Shown here: piece after piece, positions 25,563-35,532 of the stretch
Layout: every line of letters starts with the position of its first letter
Position numbering within the stretch: position 1 is the first letter of the stretch
From: Spizellomyces punctatus DAOM BR117
Lineage: Eukaryota > Chytridiomycota > Chytridiomycetes > Spizellomycetales > Spizellomycetaceae
Direction: 5' to 3'
Length of the DNA: 53,237 nucleotides
NCBI RefSeq assembly: GCF_000182565.1
Contig: NW_015971541.1
Span: 318,746-371,982 of the forward strand
Notes under the pieces: generated by a model
The model's input: the letters and a program-made list of their open reading frames with translations, nothing else
Told to the model about the DNA's origin: nothing
Database searches by the model: none
Program-made: the position numbers and the translations under genes

Positions 25563-26081
25563 ATTTGCACATGTTTTTTTTTGAAAGAATAGCATGGCAG
25601 AAATGGTGAGATTTTATGTGAGCATTGTATCTGATCAGACTTGGACTAACATGCTGTTCCCAGGCGCAGGTGTACTAGATCCGCGTCAATAAAATATGAT
25701 CACTCGATTCACATCCATTTGATTGCTCGTAATTATTTTAAAATACTTGTTGACTATCACTGTGATTGCACAGTGCAATTCTATGCTCTTGGAATGACCC
25801 ACGGTTGCCGTTGAAAATGTGGATGACAATGTGGATTGTACTACAATATCTGGGATCGCTCATTGGATATTTCTTCCCACCAGCTAACCATGATGATCTT
25901 CCAAATATCTTCGTGCCGTAGTCCATTTTATTGATGATCTGGTAGGGCCCTTCACATATCGTGCATGTTTTACGTACAGTTTTCGCTTGCAAACTTCCAA
26001 AATATGTGGCGCGGGTGGCTTGAGCCTGAAAGTCAGCTTTTCGAGATCTCCCCTACTCGTCATAGAACACTCTCCATTTCC
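25563..26081. other. Intergenic spacer, ~520 bp
   Basis: No supported gene. Minus-strand frames overlap here (25738-25992 and 25884-26195) and one contains EGPYQIINKMDYG, which faintly recalls retroelement integrase tails, but the frames shift relative to each other and overlap the next gene. Confidence 0.45.
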
Positions 26082-27961
26082 ATGGCCAGAGACAAACGCA
26101 AGAAACGAAAAGACCACGCTGCAAAGAAGGCAGCCGCAAAGTCCTACAAGTCTCAAAAGCAGGCTGAAAAGGCGGAGCGAAAGAATGCTCGACATAATGC
26201 AAAGTTTGAAGAAGACGACGAGGATATAGACCTTATTTTGAAGCAGTTTGAGGCCGAGGAAAAGAAGAAGTATGAGGTATATAAAGAGTGCTCATAATGC
26301 TGTAAAATATTTGAGCTGAAGAGATGAGTAACAGCCATAAAAGGTAACAGAAGAAATATCCGCAGATCCCCCGTCACCGCGCGCAAATGCTTCGTTCGTT
26401 GCGAGCCCTCTAAGCCAGCCAGTGCTATATCTCTTTGGCGGCGAGCACTATGACGGAAACAAGCTACGAGTCTTTAATGAATTATACAAGTAAGCAGTCC
26501 AGTCAGTCAACCCACCTTTTGAAGTGCTCACCGTTGTTTCGAAAAAGGTACCGCATCGACAAACAAGAATGGCGAAAGATTGTATCGGCGTATGCTCCTG
26601 GCCCAAGGAGTGGTCATCAAACTGTTGCACTGAATAATGGAAAGCTTCTTGTCTTTGCCGGAGAGTTTGGTTAGTACCCGCACTGGATTCTACTCTTCAC
26701 CGGTATTCAAACATTGGCCACCAGCCTCTTCTACCCAGAGTCAATTCCATCACTGGAAGGTGAGCACCGTACACCTGTACGAAATATTTGAAACAGCGCA
26801 CTGATAGCTAGCAGGATTGCTGGACTTTTGATGTGAAAGAAAATAAGTGGGAAAAGCTTGACATCCCAACACCGCCTCCAAGATCAGGACATCGGATGAC
26901 AGTGTGGAAGAACTTTGTTATCATGTTTGGAGGTGTGTGGTGTATCTTTCATTTATCTCTGTGACGTTACTTACAGTCCGATGTCCATTGATAGGATTCT
27001 ACGATAACTACAAAACAACCAAATATTATGACGATCTGTGGATATTTGACTGCAATGAGTACAAATGGGAGAAGGTAGAGCTCCCTGCATTATCCTCCAA
27101 ACCTACGTAAGTAGGAGTGATTTTCCACAACTGAGTGACGGGTGGCAGGCTGACATGAGCCGTGTAGTGCCCGATCTGGTTTCCAATTTTTTACGTATGG
27201 AGACATTTGCTTTCTATATGGAGGCTATTGCAAGACACAAGTGGACGGAGAGCGCGAACAGGGCGTGGTTCATTCAGGTGCATACCAAGACGTGCCAAAT
27301 GTTTCCGAACTTTAAGTTGACACATTGTCTAGATATGTGGATCCTGCACATGTCCACCGATATGAGTGCGCTACGCTGGGAGCGCGTTAAGAAATCCGGT
27401 ACGCCACCGCCGGCCCGAGCAGGTTGTACCATGACGGTACACAAGAACAGGGCTATTTTGTTTGGAGGGGTAGAAGATGACGAGGAGGCAGGAGATGTAA
27501 GCGTATCCCGTAATGACATGTTTAGCTTTGCGCTTGAAGGGAAAAAGTGGTTTCCCTTCACTTTGAAGAAACCAAAGGAAGCGGAAGGTGGGAAGAGGAG
27601 ACGAAGAGCAAAGGCGCCAACTGGTGAAGAGGAGGTCGAGCAGGGGGAGGGGGAGGATGACACATTGGCCGACGGCCAAGCGTCAGAAGAAAATATCCCG
27701 CATCCAAGGTATAACGCGATGTTAACTGTTTACCGCAGTACCCTGTACCTCTACGGTGGGCTTTTTGAGGAGCGCAAAAAAGAGTTTACCTTGGATGACA
27801 TGTGGACTCTGAACTTGGACAAAGGAGGTCCATGGGAAACTGTGATCAAGGGCGGCTGGGAAAGGGGAAAGGAGACCCAAGGTGCGAAGGATGGCGAGGC
27901 AGACGAGAATAGTAGTGCGGAGGATAGTGATGGCGATAGTGGCGATAGCGATAGTGATTAG
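26082..27961 (+). CDS. KEL3: Kelch-repeat protein, KLHDC4/Kel3 type
   Basis: Eight exons (26082-26276, 26344-26489, 26548-26669, 26725-26759, 26815-26932, 26995-27106, 27168-27277, 27333-27961) sum to 489 codons in frame. The N-terminus is a lysine-rich helix followed by an acidic DDEDIDLIL motif, as in the KLHDC4/Kel3 family. Kelch blades follow: YLFGGEHYDG, GPRSGHQTVAL, SSTQSQFHHWK, PPPRSGHRM, ARSGFQFFTYGDICFLYGGY, PPPARAGCTM..AILFGGV and NAMLTVYRSTLYLYGG. Choosing the acceptor at 27168 rather than reading straight through restores the fifth blade. A basic insert and a very acidic Ser/Asp tail end the protein. Molecular function of this family is poorly known. Confidence 0.92.
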
Positions 27962-28074
27962 CATAGCAAATACCACTAGTTTTGGAACGTTGTATTTAAG
28001 TTAGCGTCTTCAATTCCAGATCTCAAACCATGGCACCTTAGTCGTCATTCTAGTAGTGTTCAGCCCACGACACT

Positions 28075-29301
28075 TCAAGACTGCTTTTGTCTCTCCCCTT
28101 TTACTTGCCACAATCCAAGTAGGTAATTCAGTCTAATCACCAGTAAGTCTACCAACATTACAACTGAATCCCTGACCAGTGACATTTTTGTCCCTTCTAC
28201 CTCGTGCCAGTTCACAGGAACTTCCACAATGGGGATCCCGAGATTCAAAGCAATGAGAAGCAATTCAATGTCAAAAATCCACCCTTCAGCGTGCATATTT
28301 GGGAAGATGGAACGGGCCGCGCCTCGCGTTAGAAGCTTGAATCCACATTGTGTATCCTTTATGGACGCAATGCCGAGAATGAAAAGAACAGTATGGAACC
28401 CATGCATGAGAAAATTGCGGATGAAAGATCGCTGAATACAGAGGCAGGAGTTAGTTACCGGAATGTGAAGGGTGAACACATCTCACCTACCTTTACGACG
28501 GCGTCAGATTTCACCATATGTGCCCGTGACCCGACAGCGACTCCAAGCCCGTTCCGTGAAACGGCATCAAGACGCGCTTCGAGCTCCTCTACGTCAGAAA
28601 ACCGTGTAGCACCGTCAGCGTCGGCAAAGAGGAGCTTCTGACCTCTCGAAACCAACATCCCCTAAACCCCAATTAGAATACCAATGATCCCTTAATAGGT
28701 CGCTTCTTCCAAATGAACTAACCTGCGTTACCGCCCCTCCCTTTCTCGGTCTTTTCAACGTCATCACTCTATATCCGCCAACCGCCAATTTCTCCCCCAA
28801 GCTCGTCGAATGGCGTNNNNNNNNNNNNNNNNNNNNNNNNNNNNNNNNNNNNNNNNNNNNNNNNNNNNNNNNNNNNNNNNNNNNNNNNNNNNNNNNNNNN
28901 NNNNNNNNNNNNNNNNAACTCCATCGCACTCGACTTGTGTCATCCCCACTCCCGTCATCCACGATAATAATTTCATACAGGAAATCCTTCTCTCGCTGCG
29001 TCCGGTTGTCCAAGTATTCCACTGTCTCTTTCAACATACTCGGAAGTCGGGCTGTCTCTTTATATGCTGGGACAATAACTGAAAGGGATATGCGCTTGCC
29101 GTTCACATATTGTGGTTCACTGAGGAGGGAGGGAAAGCGTGTACGGGTCCCAGTGCCAGCATCAAGGTAGTAGACCTCATTCTCAGTCGCAGGTCGCGGA
29201 CGGGGAGAGACGATATAGAGAGCTACCACGAGGATACCCAAGAGAACGACAGCGAGTACACTTAACTCTGCCGGAACGGTCAGAGTTGAGACGATGCCCA
29301 T
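28075..29301 (-). CDS. ALG5: Dolichyl-phosphate beta-glucosyltransferase (ALG5), interrupted by an assembly gap
   Basis: ER-membrane GT2 enzyme that makes dolichyl-phosphoglucose for N-glycan donor completion. The N-terminus has one membrane anchor (about residues 8-32). Family motifs are visible: [61 protein letters not shown] and [14 protein letters not shown]. Exons: 29301 to the gap; gap to 28723; 28661-28491; 28431-28075. One hundred N at 28817-28916 fall between the VDDGS and KGGAV motifs, so a short segment and possibly an intron are missing. The start is 148 bp from the divergent BRAP2 start, suggesting a shared promoter. Confidence 0.95.
28817..28916. other. Assembly gap of exactly 100 N
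   Basis: A run of exactly 100 undetermined bases inside ALG5. The round number is the usual placeholder for a gap of unknown size, so coordinates to its right are relative only. Confidence 0.98.
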
Positions 29302-29448
29302 TATGGGCGTCCGTAAGCTTGGAGGAGGGCCGCAGTGGAACGGTACCGAGTTGATGACACTTGCTGTGCATGGTATCCATAGTTACAACCTGGTGCTGAC
29401 CAAGACCCATTAACTGCGACAACCGCCAAGATCTGCAGATGATGCGAG
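29302..29448. promoter_or_regulatory. Bidirectional promoter between ALG5 and BRAP2
   Basis: Only 147 bp separate the two divergent start codons, so both core promoters must lie in or overlap this interval. No clear TATA box is seen. Confidence 0.5.
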
Positions 29449-31872
29449 ATGTATTTATACCATCTGTGCTTCGAAGTCTTCTTGCCCGTCCTTCACACGC
29501 CGTCTACTCCCAAGTTTGCCTTCCCACACTCTCAAGAGCCGTACGCAGCAGGGTCCTTACCGCCCGCCTTTCCTACGGATATCTTCGATCGATTATTGCC
29601 CAGTTATCGGATAGGAACTGTCAATAAATTCAATAAATCGAGTAAGATAAAATTAAAAAAGGAGAGTCAGCTTCCTAAAGGTGGTGGAAAGGCGTTTTGC
29701 GAAAATCATTCTGAACTAGGGCCGGACGCATCCTCCGGGAGTGGTGCAAAAAGCCCAAGCGAAGGACCTTGCCACCGTCGTCGGACACGACAGTTCCCAT
29801 CTGCTGGGCATAGTGTCGCAGATTGGAGAATTGGAACTTTGACCATTGAGTGGTACGATATGTTTGATGGCGCCACCAACAAAGGTGCAGGTGCCTCCGC
29901 AGGCGAACCTCGAACACCAAAAGCGTCGCAGCCAACGCGTGAGGGAGGGGGCAGCTCCACGTTGATCACCGAGACAGCTGCGGTGACCAGAGCAGATACG
30001 GAAAGTGCTGCTACCCGTAATAATGAGCTACCTGGATGTTCTCGAACAGAATTCCTGGAAGAGGACCATGCGCTCCCATCACGTCGGCAACGAACACGGT
30101 CCGCGAAAAAGAAACAAAAAGCTCACACGATTCCGACAAGCGGTGCATTCATTCCCTTCCGTACGGGAACCACTGAACTCAACGCTGGAATCTTGCATCT
30201 TTACCGAGAACGCGCAGATGTTGAGGATATTCTTCATCAGTCTGCTATCCCCCTGCAAAGTGACCCGTCGACTGAACGTCTAACACCAGAGGAAATGTCT
30301 TCTGTCAAGGGAACTGGCACAATATTGTGTGTCTTGGCTGTACCGTCCTACATGACCGCGCAAGATTTTCTCAACTTTGTAGGGCCACTTCGTGATGAGA
30401 TGAGCCATCTGAGGATCGTGAGAGACTCGCTACCTAACCGATATATGGTGCTCATCAAGTTTCGGGACGCACAAGGCGCTGAACGGTTTTACAAGGACTA
30501 CAACGGCCGGGAATTCAGTTCCCTCGAGCCTGAGATGTGTCACGTTGTCTACATCAAATCGATCGAATTCAAATCCCGGGCCATTCCGCCCTACGCATTC
30601 CCTCCGCTTCCAGATGATCCCAGTACATTGTTTTTGCCGACTAAGGTGCCCCTTAGTCCGGCTAACGCAGAAGTCAGCGCCTCTCCAAATTCCGGATCTC
30701 CTTCAAGCACCTACAATATCCCAAGCGATGTGGCAGAGGCAGGAGAGCCTAGAACATCACCCTATGCCACAAGTCCTGCCAAGTCCCCCACTCTGATGAC
30801 AACAAATCAACTTCTGGAGCTTCCAACATGTCCGGTCTGCTTGGAGCGGATGGACGCATCGGTGACCGGCCTGTTGACCATTCTATGTCATCACACCTTT
30901 CACTGCCATTGTTTGTCAAAATGGGGGGATTCCTCATGCCCTGTTTGTCGATATTCTTCAAAAGTCTCATCGTCGCTTGACTCTGACGACGACATGCGAA
31001 ACGAGTGCATGGACTGTGGCTCCACGGAGAATCTCTGGATCTGTTTGATATGCGGAAACATTGGATGTGGGAGATACCAGGAGGCGCACGCGCAGAATCA
31101 TTTTGCGGATACTCAGCATACCTACTCAATGGAGCTCGAGACACAACGAGTATGGGATTACGCCGGAGATGGATATGTGCATCGCTTGATACAAAACCGT
31201 ACGGATGGTAAACTGGTAGAATTGCCCGCTCCCAATCGCACGCACTCGTCTGAATTTGGCGAGAACTTGAACGGAAGCGGAGGTGGGCGGGCAGAAGTGG
31301 GTGGGATGGTTACCACCGAAAAGATGGAGTCCATCGGGTTAGAGTATACGTATCTCTTGACGTCACAACTTGAGTCGCAGCGATTATGGTACGAGTCGCG
31401 CTTAACGCAGATAGAGACCGCTCTGACGCAGCAAAGCTCTGAGCTGACGGGGGCATTAAGTCAAATGCAAGCTGAGCGAGATAGTGCTGTAAAATCACGT
31501 GATGATCTTCAGGCACAGCTTACGCGTGCAGAGAGAGACAACCGTGCCCTTCATAGTCGGTTGACCAAGATTCTGGACCGCGTTGTTAGCAGCGAAAAGG
31601 ATCTCAAAGAAGAGAGAGCCTTAACGAAATCCCTGCTGGCAAATCAAACGTTGTATCAAACCAAGATTGCATCCGCGGAGCAGACTGTGCGTGAGAAGGA
31701 CGCTGATATAGCAGATTTGAAAGAGCAAGTCCGGGACTTAATGGTCTTTTTGGACATGAGAAAGCAGGTAGAGGATTCCGGAGTTGGCGAGGTAAAAGGC
31801 GCTCAAGTGGTCGGTGTAGCTCCCGCCCCTCCCACCCCAGGACCAAAACGGAAGGGCAAGGGAAAGAAATGA
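29449..31872 (+). CDS. ETP1: BRAP2/ETP1-type RING and UBP-zinc-finger E3 ubiquitin ligase
   Basis: Single exon of 807 aa, uninterrupted although most neighbours have many introns. Domains in order: a long low-complexity N-terminus; the BRAP2 RRM-like domain near residues 240-350 (CVLAVPSYMTAQDFLNF, NRYMVLIKFRD); a RING-H2 finger from residue 461 (CPVCLERMDASVTG...CHHTFHCHCL..W...CPVC); a UBP zinc finger from residue 520 (CMDCGSTENLWICLICG.IGCGRY...HTYSMEL..QRVWDYAGDGYVHRL); then a coiled coil to the C-terminus ending in a KGKGKK-like basic tail. Human BRAP binds nuclear localisation signals and restrains RAS-MAPK scaffolds; yeast Etp1 acts in ethanol tolerance. The first ATG (29449) is used, but the extra N-terminal length makes the true start uncertain. 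Confidence 0.93.
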   Translation: MYLYHLCFEVFLPVLHTPSTPKFAFPHSQEPYAAGSLPPAFPTDIFDRLLPSYRIGTVNKFNKSSKIKLKKESQLPKGGGKAFCENHSELGPDASSGSGAKSPSEGPCHRRRTRQFPSAGHSVADWRIGTLTIEWYDMFDGATNKGAGASAGEPRTPKASQPTREGGGSSTLITETAAVTRADTESAATRNNELPGCSRTEFLEEDHALPSRRQRTRSAKKKQKAHTIPTSGAFIPFRTGTTELNAGILHLYRERADVEDILHQSAIPLQSDPSTERLTPEEMSSVKGTGTILCVLAVPSYMTAQDFLNFVGPLRDEMSHLRIVRDSLPNRYMVLIKFRDAQGAERFYKDYNGREFSSLEPEMCHVVYIKSIEFKSRAIPPYAFPPLPDDPSTLFLPTKVPLSPANAEVSASPNSGSPSSTYNIPSDVAEAGEPRTSPYATSPAKSPTLMTTNQLLELPTCPVCLERMDASVTGLLTILCHHTFHCHCLSKWGDSSCPVCRYSSKVSSSLDSDDDMRNECMDCGSTENLWICLICGNIGCGRYQEAHAQNHFADTQHTYSMELETQRVWDYAGDGYVHRLIQNRTDGKLVELPAPNRTHSSEFGENLNGSGGGRAEVGGMVTTEKMESIGLEYTYLLTSQLESQRLWYESRLTQIETALTQQSSELTGALSQMQAERDSAVKSRDDLQAQLTRAERDNRALHSRLTKILDRVVSSEKDLKEERALTKSLLANQTLYQTKIASAEQTVREKDADIADLKEQVRDLMVFLDMRKQVEDSGVGEVKGAQVVGVAPAPPTPGPKRKGKGKK

Positions 31873-32052
31873 CGATGGAGAGTGGGGGTACGCCCCGAGA
31901 ATGGGCTTGCATAATTGTAGATACTAATTCATACTTGTATAATACAACATCGGCGATCAGATTCTGGTGCTATACTATAAATGCTGAGCACAGTCACAAT
32001 AAGATACATAGGGCTGCCGACTGAATGCTATTCACGAAGATTTAATCAATCT

Positions 32053-32790
32053 TTAACTGGATCCGTAGCTACATCCTTCTAGGGAATGCAGCTTTGCAAG
32101 GCGATCGACGTGGTGCTGGCCATCAAATGCCGTAGTTAAAAATGCAGCAACCATTTCGTTTGCCACATCCGGACCTGTCGTTCTTGCCCCGAGTGCGATC
32201 ATATTCGCGTCGTTGTGCTATTATATGCACGTTATTGGACACGTCGGCCAATCGCTGATTTGCATCAAATCCCTACCCTTCTCGCCATGACAGCAGTAAA
32301 ATGATCGTGACACAGAGCACATCGAATTCCCTTGACTTTATTCGCCGCAATAGAAATCCCAATGCCAGAGCCGCAGATCAATATTCCAAGTTTTCGCTCT
32401 GTGTCATGATACACCAATATATTGGTCAATGAATAGAAAAAGCTGAGTTCAAAATCCAAGAAAGCTCACCATATTGTTTATGCTTCGCAAGAACCTGCTC
32501 GGCAGCAATACTAGCATAGTCTGGGTAGTCGCACTGGCGCGCGACAAGTCAGATATCGATATCAATCCCCACTATGGTCGGTTCTTAACAAGCTGCGGCA
32601 TGCTAGGTCATACCCGGGTCGTATCGTGAGGTCCTACATCGGTAATATCCCAACCGTCACTTGCGGGGTTGGTCGAGAGGAACTCAACAATGTTGCTCTT
32701 CATTCCGACCCCTACGTGATCGGAGGCGAGTACAATAAGGCCCTTCGCTGTGGGGCTTTTCTTATAATGCCGAAACTCCAAAGTAGTCAT
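32053..32790 (-). CDS. rpiB: Ribose-5-phosphate isomerase B (RpiB/LacAB family)
   Basis: Sugar isomerase interconverting ribulose-5-P and ribose-5-P. Four exons (32614-32790, 32470-32533, 32277-32398, 32053-32217) give 175 aa in frame. Family signatures: [10 protein letters not shown] near the N-terminus, [16 protein letters not shown] after the first junction, the [23 protein letters not shown] phosphate/catalytic loop with the cysteine of CGSG, and [15 protein letters not shown]. RpiB is mainly bacterial and is found patchily in fungi and protists, while most eukaryotes use RpiA, so an ancient lateral origin of the family is plausible; the introns show it is well settled here. It is divergent from the BolA gene, 134 bp away. 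Confidence 0.93.
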
Positions 32791-32924
32791 CTTGTTCGTT
32801 GTGAAATATTATTAGAACCCAACCCAATTCTGTGACATACAGTACTGTCGTCTCTATAGCAACAGCATGTAGTTGGGTGCGCAGCAAATGGATTCACCAC
32901 CATCCTTCCTTGCCCTGCTTCCAA

Positions 32925-33695
32925 ATGTTCCGGTCAACACTCTCTGTCGCTTCGCTTCGACAGTTGCTGGCCAGAAAATCAGTCATCACAATTGCGAGTC
33001 AACGGCACGTTAGCCGCTCTGCTTTTCTAAACTCTTTTTTGAACGAGACCCCGAAAATGCCTGGCCCCATGTACAGCAGAATAGAAGAAAAGGTACAAGG
33101 CAAACTGTACAGCCTGTAGGACGGTATTAGTTCATATCATATGCCAATATAATTCATGATTCGGTCATCTTCGCAAATATTAGCTCCGAACCGCACTGCA
33201 GCCCACGACACTGGAAATAGTCGATGACAGTGCCAAGCACAAGGGTCATGCTGCGATGCGCGGAGTAACAGGAGGGGAGACGCATTTTAGGTACTCAATC
33301 AGACACATTGGCTGAATGATCCGCTCGTCTACGAATGTGTGTTCCCTTTTAATCAATGAATTTCACCATATGCAGGGTCACGGCAGTCTCACCAAAGTTT
33401 GAGGGAAAGGTAGGATCTATGCCGTCCACATTGAAAACGATTTGATGGCCCATGCAAAAAATTGAGATTCCTTCTAATTGCTTCTGCTTCTTTATACGCA
33501 GCCAGCGGTTCAGCGACACAAGGTAGTCATCCTTATAATCCTCATTCATCTGAGCTCTCATGAAGTATGGCTAAACCTGAAATCTTCTTTTAGCTGGTAT
33601 ATGAAATTCTGGATCAAGAACTCAAAGATGGAGTTCATGCACTATCAATCACAGCAAAGACGCCCGCCGAGTATCAAAAATTGCAAGGGTCCTAG
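32925..33695 (+). CDS. BOL1: BolA-family protein, mitochondrial BOLA1-like
   Basis: BolA proteins pair with monothiol glutaredoxins in Fe-S cluster handling. Five exons (32925-33092, 33184-33290, 33376-33409, 33502-33522, 33594-33695) join to 143 aa. An N-terminal presequence rich in Arg/Ser (MFRSTLSVASLRQLLARKS) implies import into mitochondria. The BolA core follows: LEIVDDSAKHKGH with the invariant His, RGVTGGETHF, the FEGK segment, VQRHKLVYEILDQELKDGVHAL with the RHK-LVY signature, and TAKTP. The fourth exon is a 21-nt microexon encoding PAVQRHK. A second in-frame ATG near 33057 would give a cytosolic form. The divergent neighbour is RpiB. Confidence 0.95.
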
Positions 33696-34596
33696 ACATA
33701 GACCGCTCATATCAACATATATTCATATCCATCCATTCTGGTTTTGCATAGTAGACATTAAAAATGGGTGGATGTCTTTCCGTGTAGTTGCACTGTGACC
33801 ATCGCCATGACTTCCACAGCCTCTCCCACCGATCGGTTGACCATTCCCATTTCTCGATTCAAAGTGATATATACGATGGTTTATTACGTTCCAACAAGGT
33901 TAACAGTTTCTACAAGCGTTAGTCCCGCCCTTAACCGGCCCGATCCCATCGTCGTCGCAATGGAGAAATCCAGTATGTGTCGTATCTAATGAGATTCTCT
34001 ACGCTTTCGCCGGCACTGTTGCGTCCTTTCCCTCCGCCTTTCGCTGCTTTTCCTTTTCGTATTCTTCTTGCACAATTGACAATCGAAGAAGCTAGAACAC
34101 AAAATCAATTCATGTTTCTGGTCAAAATATAGGATTGGGCCCCCCAACGTTCCCTTCTCTCTCTACAGGTGCCGTGAGCTATATAGCACTTAATTCTCAC
34201 GTCCACAGTTCAGCCAAGCGTGGCTGGAGTCACTGCGTCTAACTCCCCTATATATGTTGGATACACACCTCTTTACGATGGTACAGGCACTCTTGATAGT
34301 CTTCAAATTGGTTTGTACATTCTTTGCGTGGCGAGTCACTTTGCACGTAACACTTTGCAAACTCTTGCCAGAAGGGGAAGCACCTCCCTCGCCCACCGTT
34401 CAGGCCGAATCCAGACGACATGGTTGACCAACAAGTCTATTTCGTAGGATCGCAACGTGGAATAACGCCGAGAGCGTGTCTCCTCATTATGTTGGGTCAA
34501 CGGCAACCATGGAAACGCGGGCCGATGGCACCAAGCCTCGTCTGAGTTGCTCTTCTTTCCCGGCGCATTTCACACATCAACACTATTCCCTGCAAC
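33696..34596. other. Unresolved stretch with possible exons on both strands
   Basis: Between the BolA stop and TOM20 start I see fragments but no closed gene model. On the plus strand an ATG at 33809 opens a short exon (to about 33865) that could splice onward toward 33910-33970 and 34208-34446. On the minus strand 34091-33999 could be a last exon, encoding a charged helix with VQEEYEKEKQRK ending at a stop. The two models overlap and cannot both be right. Neither matches a family I know. Confidence 0.4.
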
Positions 34597-35308
34597 ATGG
34601 TAACAACAAGAGATATCGTACTCGGCACTGCGGCTGCGGCAGCTGTCTGTGGAATAGGCTACTTGATCTACTTCGACCAGAGGAGACAAAGAGATCCCGC
34701 GTTCAGGAGAAAGCTGAGTACGTCGAGATCCCTTTTCCCCCACCATGTCACCTCGGCAGAAGTTCTGTTTTCTTTACCATTAAGATTGTGCGTTGTTAAT
34801 ATTGGTATCTCTGGCCATATTTTGCTGCTGGCACTTTTAGGAAAACAACGAAAAGAAGTGGCCAATGCAAAAGAGGCCGATGCAGCAGAGGCCAGGTTAC
34901 GCCAAAAAGCAGCGGCCGCTGCTGCAAGTGCCGCCGGAGGAGGCTTCGATCTTGATGAACCTATACCAACTAGTCCACAAGAGCGAGGAGAATACTTCAT
35001 GAAGCATTTGCAGATGGGAGAAGCGTTACTGGCTCGAGGTAAACATTGATGCTTACAATATTTATGAATGGCGGGAAGCTGACTGCGTTGTTCGATTAGG
35101 TCCTCAAGCTTATGATGTAGCCGCAAAATGCTTCTTCAAAGCACTTCAGGCATACGCTGAGCCAATGAACCTGTTGATGGTCCTTCAGCAATCGGTGCCT
35201 GAGCCTGTGATGAACACTATCATGGAGCTGTACGCCGCTGATGTAGGTGCGGGGGCAGGGCCAGGGGCACGACAGGGACCAACCTTGACGGAGGTTGAAA
35301 TAGAATGA
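34597..35308 (+). CDS. TOM20: TOM20, mitochondrial outer-membrane import receptor
   Basis: Receptor for presequence-bearing precursors on the outer mitochondrial membrane. Exons 34597-34717, 34841-35038 and 35100-35308 join to 176 codons. The N-terminal anchor (about residues 7-26, Ala/Ile rich, then FDQRRQRDPAFRRKL) is followed by a Lys/Glu/Ala helix, the motif PQERGEYFMKHLQMGEALLARG and the single TPR-like fold AAKCFFKALQAY..PMNLLMVLQQSVPEPV, all in fungal Tom20 order. A Gly/Ala-rich insert precedes the receptor domain and the tail is short and acidic. First intron is 123 nt. Confidence 0.94.
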
Positions 35309-35532
35309 ATGGCGTATGGGGGGAAGGACTGTGCATAGTGCTTGGCATTTAGTGTTTATAGGTAGATGGCATATTCTAACACGAGAATCTGTATCATTTT
35401 CATATTCCTGCCCTCAATATTACTTATTGCCCCATCTCGGTGGATCATAGCTGAAGCAGCATCAACAAGAATGTGGGTAACGTGTTTCGCCAGGGTCGCA
35501 CTGTTAGCAATTGAATCGTCTGACATCGCTCA

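Noticed and set aside
25738-26195. Integrase-tail-like words (EGPYQIINKMDYG) on the minus strand
   Set aside because: The supporting words fall in two different frames and overlap the start of the kelch gene; too weak to call a retroelement relic.
32053-32790. Bacterial contamination suggested by RpiB
   Set aside because: Three spliceosomal introns with consistent phases and eukaryotic neighbours on both sides.
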